Assembly: GCA_010645155.1 (NCBI GenBank) | Contig: JAAGOF010000250.1 | Coordinates: 65,570 to 129,569, forward strand | Source of the DNA: Tigriopus japonicus | Taxonomy: Eukaryota > Arthropoda > Copepoda > Harpacticoida > Harpacticidae | Length of the DNA: 64,000 nucleotides | Reading direction: 5' to 3' | Shown: piece by piece, positions 43,301-54,065 of the stretch | Layout of the letters: the number at the start of each line of letters is the position of its first letter | How positions within the stretch are numbered: the first letter of the stretch is position 1 | Notes under the pieces: model-generated | The model's database searches: none | What the model was told of the DNA's origin: nothing | What the model saw: the letters and a program-made list of their open reading frames with translations, nothing else | Position numbers and translations under genes: made by a program

Positions 43301-45928
43301 TCATGATGGCGATCATCTTTGGTCTGGACCAAGAGCAAACATTTCTCGCTGGCGAAGCAGCAGGTAATGAATGTTCCGTGTCTTAATCGACACAATTAGA
43401 ACAACTATCGAAACGGGTCGAATCTGTTGCGTTATAGGCGTGACTTTGCTCTTAATCGGACTCTTTGGGTTGGGATCAGTTCCGATGGCTTACGTATTCA
43501 GTCACACGTGTGAGTCTGCCGCCTCAGGATTTGCTCTGCTCATCATTCTGAACGTTTTATCCGGGGCGATCGGTCCCACCGGAGTTTGGATCCTCCGATT
43601 CTTTGGCGACTACAATGACACCATTGGTCTAGTCATTGCTTCTGATGTTATTCGTTATATTTTCACCCTCTTTCCGGCCTTTCCCATGTCAAGAGCAATA
43701 ATGGCATTGGTTCAAGTAAGAGCGAGCATTTCCATGCTTGGGTTACACTACCTAAAGCGTATAGATTACAAACTTCTTTGCGCACTTTTTAGATCCAAGA
43801 GAAGAACAATTTGTGCGAGGTTGGGATCAAAAGAGACACGTTAACAGCTTGGTGTACCATGTTCACGAATCGACCAGAGACTCTAATTCCAGAAGCCAAT
43901 AGGAACTACGCCCAATGTTGTGAAGCTCCTTACGTCGATCCCAGCATTGCCATTTGTGGTCAGACGTTTCCTTTCGGTCCAATTGAAATTACGGTACTCT
44001 TGCAATAAGAACTTCCTCTTTTTTGTAACAGAGTTTTGAACCCATGTGATTTTGTTCTCAGGCCCCTCCCTGTCATACCAAGGAGACAGTGTACACGTGG
44101 AGCTCATTGACCGGAATCAACATTGATCTCCTCATTCTGACGGCTAACTTGGTCTTTTACTTTGGATTACTTGTGGCTTTGGAGTCGGGCTTTCTAACGA
44201 AGCTCAACCAAGCTTGGCAACAATTCCTGGCCAGAAGGCACCAAAAACCAAGTGACGAAAATGACCCACTAGACGAGGACGTGGCAATGGAACAACATCG
44301 CATGCACAGTTTGCTCGACCAGTCGTCCGTCCAAAAGGATGCCTTGATGGTTCACCGATTGAAGAAGAACTACGGCGGGTTCACGGCCGTGAATGGCCTA
44401 AGTTTTGGCGTTCATCACGGCGAATGCTTTGGCCTGCTCGGCATTAACGGGGCCGGCAAAACCACCACCTTCAAGTTCGTACTTCTCCATGAGACCATGT
44501 TTTTCTTTTCTAGCCCTTTGGTGTTGGATGAGACATTATGAATATGAAATGTTCTTTCCAGGATGTTGACTGGTGCTGAGGGTGTAAATGAAGGTCAAGC
44601 CTTTCTCTTAGGCAAGTCCCTCAAATATCAAAGGCGCGAGTTTTTGCAGCAAATCGGATATTGTCCACAATTTGACTCGATCATCGAGGTTTTGACGGGA
44701 CAAGAAATGCTGGAGCTTTTTGCGGCCTTGCGAGGTATCCCAAAAAGCCAGACGGAGGCCGAAATCCAGAAATGGATGCGCTTTTTACGTAAGAAAAGAG
44801 CAGACTTTACGATGAGTCGTCATCGTGTTCCAACCAATGTAACCAAAGGACAACACAAAAACTGATATCGCTTCTGCTCCTTTAGAGATTGACATTTACA
44901 AAGACCGACAGTGTGGTCGATACAGTGGAGGCAACAAGAGGAAACTTAATGTGGCCATGGCCTTGATGGGCGATCCTCAAGTGATCTTTTTGGACGAACC
45001 CACAAGTGGCGTCGATCCCGTGGCTCGAAGGAAACTTTGGGATGTCATCACTTCCATTCAAAAGAACGGACAATCTGTCGTGCTCACTTCTCACAGGTGA
45101 GGGAGGAGTGTTTTGCATTTTCGCCATGTCTTGGAACTAATTCGCGATGTTCGCTGCTCTTTTTTAGCATGGAGGAGTGCGAGGCTCTTTGCAATCGCTT
45201 GGCCATTATGGTCAACGGACAGTTCCAATGTTTGGGACAATCCACTCATCTGAAGAACAAGTTTGCTCAAGGCTACACGATATTGCTCAAAATGAATACT
45301 AAGCACCTGTCTGACGAGGATAGTCAGAAATCCACGGATCGAGCCAAGCATTTTCTACAGTCGGCCTTGAGTGAAACTAGCATTAAAGACGAGCACAAGG
45401 TCAGTCTTTGCCCACTTGAGGGTCTACAGGGTGTCCAAACAGACTTTTAGAAAATCCATAGCTTGCCTTGCCATGAAAATTACAAAATTCACAGGAACTA
45501 CCAAGATAAATTATTGTTCTATGAATATTCGAAAGAAGCCTATTTTTCAAAACGTAAGGTTCTTTGGTATACAATGAATTGGTGATTCATTGGTTTGGCC
45601 TAAAATTCAGTTTTTGTGTAAAAGTGGTTGCATTGTTTTGCATTTTTTAGGCTATAGTCTACATATTCCAAATTTTGCCTGAACACTCGTTACGCATTTC
45701 ATTTGAAGAATATTCTCCCCATTCTAGGATTACATTCACTTTCACATTGGTGACACAAACACCACGTGGGAACAACTGTTTCGCGTGATGGAAGATCTGA
45801 AATCTCGATTGTCAGATGTGGAAGATTATTCGGTGTCTCAAACTACGTTGGAGCAAGTCTTCTTGTCTTTCGCCAAGAAACAGAAAACCGAGGATTCAGC
45901 GGACTTGGAACGAGTTTCGTCGTCCTGA
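37377..45928 (+). CDS. ABC transporter, subfamily A (full transporter, about 1830 aa)
   Basis: 23 exons: 37377-37837, 38670-38968, 39047-39168, 39257-39415, 39947-40187, 40242-40455, 40526-40673, 40733-40892, 40972-41085, 41143-41297, 41364-41655, 41725-42049, 42120-42357, 42420-42719, 42795-43004, 43072-43363, 43438-43715, 43793-43993, 44062-44474, 44562-44788, 44886-45096, 45168-45399 and 45728-45928 (5493 nt, in phase throughout). The order is N-terminal helix ([20 protein letters not shown]), lumenal loop, membrane helices, first nucleotide-binding domain ([39 protein letters not shown]), second membrane half, second domain ([38 protein letters not shown]). ABCA proteins move lipids or related molecules across membranes using ATP. 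All catalytic motifs are intact. The first lumenal loop is short. Two introns have GC donors. The ATG at 37377 fits the family start. Confidence 0.93.
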
Positions 45929-47096
45929 AATCCATTTGTCAACTCATCATGTTATTACAACACCAATAAGTAGCCCTATATCGATAGCCAAATACAAATA
46001 CGAAGTAAAATAACAAAAAATTGTGTGTTCACGAGTTATTTGTATATCAATAAGGTCGGTATGGCAATTATTTCATATGTAAGATGTTTTAGACAACGTG
46101 ATTGATTAGAGAGGGTGTTGTTCCAAGAGAATCAAAATGCTCCCATCGTCTTTGGTGCGCGTGCAAAATGGTTGACCAAAACTGGAGAGGAGGGTGGGTT
46201 TTTCGTTTTCTATTGCGGAAAAGGGTATTATGACACGTCGTCGGCCCACGGATTTCGATGTAAAAATAAGGTATGACAGGATTCCACCGTCATAGAATGA
46301 CCTAAACAATTGTTCTTGCTTACGGACGACAATATTTGGGGGTTGGTGGCAGACAAGTGTGTCGACAATTGAAGCCACTTGATCTCAATATTCAATCCAA
46401 TACATGCTCTCCAAACAGGCAGGCCGTTTCGTCGAGATTAAAGCGTGGACTTCCTTTCATAAAATATGTCCACTAATTGCACCAAGTTATTTTTTCTCAG
46501 GGGATCAAATAAACATTGAGGAGTCAATCAAGAAGGGTGTGTGTTTCATGGTAGTTACCGCAAAAGTAACGTCCTCCGGCTCATTTCAGGGAACAAAGAT
46601 ACTACTACAAGGATTGGGTTGGGGTGGTAGAATAATGTATAACAATATGAAACCTGGATAGGTATGACAATGAAGAGACAATGAATGCCAATTGTTTCGA
46701 ATGTATTAACGAGGGGGAACAAGAATGAATTAGGTGGAACTGGAACGAACGAAATCAAGGCGGGGCCAGCCTCGTTGCCCTGGCGGGTCATTTTTAGGGT
46801 GTGCTATGGATGGATGTAACTTACACGGGGGGAGGACACACTAATAAAAAGGGCGTCTATGAAACCTACCTCCAACCCCGGGAACATTTTGGGGGAAGGC
46901 GGGTACTCTACTGAAATTGTAAAAGGGAAGAAGAAGAAGAAGCACGAGTAGCAACGGCCCCTCAACTGACTAGCCAATCCCATCTCTAGCCAGCCCCATC
47001 GAACTGTAGCTTCTTTTCACCCCCAAGCAGTGATCGTGATCAGTCAGGCCAAAGAGATACGCACATACACAGAGACAGACAGACAGACCGATGGAC
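45929..47096. other. Convergent 3' flanks of the ABCA gene and RNF11
   Basis: This region lies between two converging genes and should contain both 3' untranslated regions. An AATAAG variant near 45964 may serve the ABCA gene. I found no certain signal for RNF11. No other coding frame is convincing. Confidence 0.5.
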
Positions 47097-48154
47097 TCAG
47101 TGAGTCTCGTATGTGACCAGAAGGGCCGCATCCACGGGTTCCATGCACGACGGGCACGTAAAAGAGCGCATTAGCCAATCATCAATGCAGTCCGTGTGGT
47201 AAGTGTGGAGACAAGGCAAGTAGCGAATGCGATCGCCAATCACAAATTCAATCATACATATCACACATCTAGAAAGCAACATGGATTAGAGTTACTTTGT
47301 CGGGCTTTTTTTCTAGATGGGATGGATGCACATCCCAGGAAGCCACAGTGCTTGAGAAACACCGTCTGATGAGTGCAATAATGCGCTCAGAATGAGTGTG
47401 TTCCTTAATACAATAAAGTAAATGATTGTCTGAACTCAAAGGTGGAACTTACTCTCGGCTCTTTTTACTCCCATCATACTCGCCCACGGGCAAATGCTGA
47501 ATGAGACCCAAACGTTGGGCAATCTTGACTTGCTCTTCCTCAGTCAACTGATTCGCAGGGCGGGACACATTGGGAGACGGATAATAGAGCGTGGAAGACC
47601 CACCTCCTCCTCCGCCCGAATTCTGTAACGATCGCATCACTTAATTCAACGGAAACAATTTTGATGTTCTAATCAAGGCTCTGCATCCCGCTACAATTTC
47701 ATATTTGAAACGAGCGGGATTCCTCTAGTGCTAAATTTCTTTTACGGATTTCATGCCCCAGAGCCTCAAATCTCTTTAAAGTTCAGCGCATAATCAACAT
47801 CATATTTGAGGACATATCTGTCTCTTTAGAGAATCGACTCGAACCCTTCAACAACAAAGCGGTTCTTGAAGAATTCCGCAGGAGACAAGGATCATGGGTA
47901 TTGTTATCAAGTTGGTTTTGATGCGAGAGACCAACTCATTCTGTCTGAGAGGTCCATGCCATAGAAGCAATCAATCATAGATCAACTCGTACCTGTTGTG
48001 TGTCCATGTCGGACTCTGGATGGGCTGGTCTCTGATGGTCGTGGGACGACCGTGGCGGTCCCGAGGGATGTGGGTCTGAGGTGGGATTGGGCTGAGCGCC
48101 TTCTCTCAAGAGGGACACATCGTCCGCACCCGAGGATTTCAGACAGTTGCCCAT
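47097..48154 (-). CDS. RNF11: RING-finger protein 11 orthologue (167 aa)
   Basis: Three exons, 48154-47993, 47622-47453 and 47268-47097 (504 nt, in phase). The N-terminus MGNCLKSSGADDVSLL matches RNF11, with Gly2 and Cys4 for myristoyl/palmitoyl attachment and an acidic di-leucine signal. Then comes QLTEEEQVKIAQRLGLIQHL. The RING-H2 domain (CVICMIEFV ... CLHTYHTDCIDDW ... CPSC) is nearly identical to that of vertebrates, and the protein ends MEPVDAALLVTYETH. RNF11 is a small endosomal ubiquitin-ligase adaptor that works with NEDD4-type ligases and A20. An extra ATG lies just upstream (48157). Starting there would put Met before MGNC and block myristoylation, so 48154 is chosen. The PPxY motif of the vertebrate protein is not seen. 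The linker is instead Gly/Ser-rich. Vertebrate RNF11 is 154 residues. Confidence 0.95.
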
Positions 48155-51100
48155 CATACAATCCAACACTTGCCTCAACATCAAACCGCCTTCAACGCTA
48201 TGAGTTCGGGCAAAGACCAAGGAAATGAGGAGAACCGCCAAACAATCCACAAAGGGCAATCCACTCACAAATTAATGGGTATGTCAGTAAGTAAGTAAAG
48301 TGGGCAAAATGATGCGATTGAACCCTGAACTCTTTTGATGTGACGACAAAGAAGGAGATCAGCTTTCATACATCAGACACCAGTTTTAATGGCGGTCCTC
48401 GTCGAGATTTTGGAGCCCATGGAAGCGAGGGAAATGGCACATGAAGGCGTTAGAATAGAGCCAAAGACACGGATGACGGTGGTGGATGGTGTTATAATTG
48501 TGTTGACCACTCGTTTCTTTCCTTCGTTCCTTGTTTTCTCTTGTTCTCCACTTTGTCTTCGTCGTCGTTCTTTCTTTCTTTTTTTCCTTGGTTTTTGTTC
48601 AGCTTTCAGGGATGCTGAAACTACGTTTTCAGATCAGAATTGTTCGGTAGATTGGGAGTACCGAACGTACTAAAGACAATGATCTTTCGTTGAATCCGAG
48701 ATGAACTATGATTGATTTATAGCTATTCGACGCTATCGAATAGCTATGTACGATAGCTATGTATCGTTTAGCTTTTTGGTTAAAATTGGAAGGGTTTTGG
48801 AAATGATTTTTCGAGATGGACAAATGCATAAGACCTCTCTCTGCGACTGTCAACCGAAACGAGAAACACGTTTCGGCAACACTGCTATGACGCAGATGAC
48901 TTGTGTCATCGAGCTGTAAAAGAAGGAATGTGTATACTAGTCCAAGCTTTATTTTGTACAAATGAGAATTAATTGGAAATGAAGAATCTAGAGGCAACAA
49001 GAAAGCTGCACCACTGAATTTAGCCCTTAAAGTTCCTAGTTATTCGATATGAAGGTGATATTTAGACATGACGAGATTAGATCTGGGATCCAGTTGTCAA
49101 AATCGTCTTTCCTGCAGCCGAGATCAATGCTAAGATCTGCCCCTGCTGTGAATTATGGCAAAACGAAAATTGAAGGGCCTTTTTACATTTAATAATTTTG
49201 AACGAACGAATAGTTCTATGATTTTTTTTTTGCAATTGCAGTAGAACATGGGTTCAAAGTTGTTTTGATGCGACATGACTAAAAATATCACCATGACTAG
49301 ATTGTCCAGGTTGGCTTAAAGGTTCACGTTGGCCTCTGTTCAAGAAATACATTGCTTCCCTGAGGCTTATTCAGGCTGTACTCGAGGTCAGTCGCGGTTA
49401 TTCACCATCGCGGTTTTTCACCATTTACATGACAATGTATATTAGCCCTTCGACCACGGTTTTGGTTTGGTTTAAATCTACAGAGCGACTCCAGGGAGGC
49501 TAAAATGTCCAAGGTACGCGGACAAAAATCATTTATTAAAAACTTGAAGCTACGAGTTTATCAATTTTTTACTTGTGAATCACGGAAAAATCTGTCTCTT
49601 TTTACAACATTGAATGAGAATCAAATCCAATTCAAAGAGGTGCGCGGCGTGTGGCCTTCTACCTCAAAAACCTGCTGTTGGATATTTGCCATCATCATTT
49701 CTTTTGGAATCGAGTGATCTCTTACTGGACTTTGTTAAAATGGGAACTTCACTTGACTCATTCCATGAAGTCGTTTGAAAAGTTGAATTGAGTGTGAGCC
49801 TGATTTGTTTCAGATGTGAAATGCTACCAAGTTCGAAACCAAAATGGCTTAGCTTAGCCCCGCCCATGTGCAATTTTCTTCAACTTATCGCTTTATACTT
49901 TGTTTTCTTTGCACCGCAAGTTTAGCTGATTTATCTTTTTCTAGGGTACATATCATGTCATTTTTACCTACTGCACCCGGTAGCAAGAGATCCGAGTACA
50001 GGAGATGCTACAAGATGGTGTACGTATTCCTTGTACGTTCAAGTACGTAAGTAGTCAACAGTCCACAGGACTCATCCTGGAGCAAATGAACAGGACTTTG
50101 GACTGAATGATGACAACATTTTCGAACACATTGGAAAACAAGGAAAAGCCATGGAGTATGATGGAGCCATGTCATTAAGAGCCATGTAAACAAATCACTA
50201 TCTTCAGGGGCTTCTAGGTTATTCTTATTGACTGTTGAAAATGAGCGTGTTGTCCTACGATTCAGTTACTTTCATAAAACTCAATTGAGATTGGTTCGAT
50301 TTTGACACAAGAATGTCTTATTGATAAAGGACTACAAATATTATTCAATCCCAATCATAATCAGCCCATTCGCCAAGGGTTGTCCAGATCTGCTAACAGT
50401 GCCGCGTTGGTAGACCAGATTGTAGCGGCGATCAATAATTGGCCACCCCTCTCCCCTTGAAAAGCTACTAAGTTGCAGACAAATAAGTGTCTTCCGGTTT
50501 AAATCACCTCCGCTCTTATTTGAACGTCAATCAGGCTCCGGCTTTGAACTGTAAAGTGAGGCCTCCAGAAACTTTTGGGGTCCGGATTGGTCTATTCTCA
50601 TCCAAATAGGTGGTATTCATGAGGCCAGGCTAGGCGTAATTTTCTTTCGGTCTAAAATAGTGTTCATACTTATCCATTTCTGGAAAGTACCGCCACTTCT
50701 TGAGCGGTTTGCAATCCTGTTGGCAACCATATGCAAAATTGTGTGCAACGTCAATGGAAAAATTCTAAAGAAATTCAATTAAAGCTTAAAAATCAGTCAC
50801 TAGGCAGAGCCAAACCAGGAATAAGGCCTCTTAATTTTAGAGCTATTCTCGTCTTAAATTTGTAACCAAATTTGCACCTTCAGTATTAAGGTTGATTTAT
50901 TTAACATCCGAGGCATGGATATATTTGTATTCTGAGTCTCTTTGTACACCCCTAGGATATTGTGTTAAAAAAACAACTATTGTGCGTGACTATAACCAAA
51001 GGCCAAACTTAAGACCGAGAGTGGTGTTACAAGGATCACTAAACACCTTACGATTTCCTTGGGTGTTACCATAAAAAGCCGTAGAGTGACATTTCTTCTC

Positions 51101-52445
51101 TAAATTGAAGCTCAACCTTGCTCCCATACGAAGCCTTGCTCTTGTGGCGAGTTGCTTAATTTGGAACCAGAAAGGTCACCCAAGGCACAAACTATGCTAA
51201 ACTTTTGCTAATTTGCTAAGGCTAAAGAAGTTCAAAAGGCACAAAAAAGGTTTTCTACCATTTCTTTATTATAAATTATAAGTAAGCCACATCAAGTGTA
51301 ATTGATGTCTGTCGTTCATTCATGACGGAATAGGTATAAAATGGATCTTAGATAGAGCCAAGTGTTTTGACCCACAATGAGTATTTCAATCGTGCTCATC
51401 TAGTTTCAAGAAGAATGGTTGTCCTCCTGTCTCCTCCTGGATAGTCTTGTCCATATTCCATTTGGGGATGGTTTCTGTCTCCACCAGTCTCAGAGGTCCG
51501 AGCAATTGACTTAGAAAGGCATCACTTTCACATACTTCATGAGTCTATGCAAAACAAACAGAATATAATGATAATGTCGAACAGTTTAGCAATAGCAGTA
51601 ACTCAATGGAAGAAGAGTAACTTTGTTTACATCGGCCGAAAAAAATTCGCAGAAAGTTTGGAGTTTAAAATTTGCATCTGGTATCTAATTTAGATGGGTG
51701 GCAAAAAACTTGTTTTTTTTCGCAACGTATCAAACATGTTTAATAACAGAGAAAAGTACTAGAAAAATCCAATTGATGAAACTTTTAATATTTAAAGCTT
51801 GCCACAGGTTTTGAGATGGAATACGCAATCCACCACAGAGTTCTGTTTCGGGATCTGCAGTCCATTTACTTCAACATGATAAAAAACAAAAGTGTTTCTT
51901 GAAGGCAAGTTATGGGTCGGTGCTCACTATCATCATAGCTTTTACGGGAATGAAGAGTGGAAAGTCACATGATTCTTTTGATACTAATTTTGCACAAAAA
52001 GGAAAATGGCATAAAAATTGGAAAATGGTTAGTGTTGTTGCTTTACTTCGTTGTTTATTGTTCGTTCCCACTCAGAACACATGAAACATGTGACAGAGTA
52101 TTGGGCAAAATAAAAGATAATGATAGTAATAATATATAAAAAAAATACAGAATCAGTAAATGAACTTAAGAAAAAGCGGCAAAAACAGATCGGAAATAAA
52201 AAATAAAAAATGAATAAATAAAAAAGAAAAGAAAATACATAAATTAGCAAATATCAGGAGGGTAGTAAACTTGGTGTAGGTGTATCTAATTCCTTTCGAA
52301 AAATAGACAGCGAAGAGAATAATCGTAATCAAAGTGAGATCAAAGTGAGAGCTTATTCAATACTGGAATCTCCCTCACAAAAACATGTGTATTAGAAACT
52401 TTGCTGGAGGTTTCCATAGCAATTTAAAATTGAAAGATCTAGTTA
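48155..52445. other. Long intergenic stretch, no gene recognised
   Basis: The first few hundred bases should hold the RNF11 leader and promoter. A perfect 10-bp hairpin AGCTATTCGA/TCGAATAGCT lies at about 48720-48745, inside a run of AGCTAT-type repeats. The rest is A+T-rich with short frames only. An A-rich simple stretch lies near 52195-52245. Confidence 0.55.
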
Positions 52446-52453
52446 TTCTAGAC

Positions 52454-53838
52454 CAGGGGTAGGCAACCGGTGGGCTGCAGCCCTAATATTGGCACAAGGG
52501 TGGTCTTTGATGGGCCCAGGAGTCTAGCCTATTTTTTGCATACTTCGGAAAGTGAAACTGCCGCTAGAGGCGCGGCAATCGCGCGACTCATTCTAGCACC
52601 ATCTAGCGATATAAATTCAAACTATTTGTACTTTACAAGGAGAGGAAGGGTCCTTCAGTCGGAGACGATTTGATGTTAAGAGCCGATTCATCCAAAGACG
52701 TTTCGAAAGGTGGGTCACCATTAGTGATGGGTTCCAAGTTGGGAGTGTTGCCACATTTTACTTGGAGATTAGGTTTTTTGCCCTTCGAGAAGTTTAGCAG
52801 TGGTCAGCTTTTTGAACCTTAAGGACCAAGATGGCAAAAGTATGGCAAAATACCGCAAAATACGAACTCAAATCCATCAGTAGTCACCATGAAGGAACAG
52901 ATGGACACACTCTTCAAAGCTTATTCGATCATTAATTTCAGTTTGTAATCTTATGTTTTCTTTATTCTTGTGAATAGCTCACAAACCTAATGACAAGAGG
53001 GAAAAGCTTGATGATTTGAATCAAGTTCGCTTTCCTGCTTCCTCTTTGATAACTCGTTTCTGTTCGTACATTCTTTCCGTTCTTTTCCATCACGTTCTAT
53101 CAGATTCGACTTATTACTTAATTACTGTATAACATAGTCCAGTACCAGGATCACGGTGACTTGGGCTTTGAAGAAGCAAGTGAAAACCTGAAACAGGAAT
53201 GGCAACCAGGGAATCCTTCGAACCTCCACTTCAAATGAAGTTTAGTCACAAGGTTAAGAATTTAACACACTTTCCTTTATTCTTTATTGCTTTCCTATAT
53301 TCTATTATCATTTGTGCAAACATGTAAATTAGACCAGCCATACAGCTGAATACATGTCTCATTTGCATACAAATATATTGCGATCCAACAACTATCTCAT
53401 CTCAACAATAACGTACTACACACATCAATTAAATACTCGTCTTTCTAAACTATTCCCATCTTTCCAGCCCTTTTTCATGGTTGAAATTCAATTTGGGAGT
53501 CGAGCGCTAAAGACAAAACTTCGAAACACAGGTCCTTTGTGGAAATCTAGGTCGAACTTTTGCCGCTAGATGGCGCTGAAACGAGTCGCGCGATTGCCGC
53601 GCCTCTAGCGGCTATTTCACTTTCCCGAGTATGCAAAAAATAGGCTAGAGCCCAGGAGCTATGGGAAAGTCCAAAATAGTGGACCCGCCAGACATCCATT
53701 GTACTCTATTCATGGACCGAAAGCTCTTTGATCGTTAATTTGTGGGCCTCTGAACCTATCAACGTTTGTTTAGTGGGCCCCTGACAACATGTATCCAAAT
53801 TTGGTAGGCCTTAACCCAAAAGTGGTTGCTGACTCCTG
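52454..53838. mobile_element. hAT element with CAGGGGTnGGCAACC ends and perfect 8-bp duplication
   Basis: It starts CAGGGGTAGGCAACC and its reverse-complemented right end is CAGGAGTCAGCAACC. The 8-bp direct repeat TTCTAGAC flanks it on both sides (52446-52453 and 53839-53846). A second, longer pair of inverted arms lies inside (about 52518-52615 and 53562-53660, sharing GCCGCTAGAGGCGCGGCAAT). At 1385 bp with no transposase, it is non-autonomous. Part of its inner sequence (52785-52870) recurs near 10065-10155. Confidence 0.92.
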
Positions 53839-54065
53839 TTCTAGACCCTCTGTCATAAAATTAAAAGAAATTTGGTTTACCCACGTGGTCGAGGGACAAA
53901 CGTTATCACATAAAATTTTCTTCTCATCTCTAAGCAATGGGAAGAACAAAAAAGTGTTGTTAAAACTGTCCTTGGAAGTTGAGAGCAAAAAACAGGAAGG
54001 ACTTAATAATGGAAACATTGCAAAAAAAGCAAAAGAAGAAAATGTTAAATTTAGATTAGAGCTCT

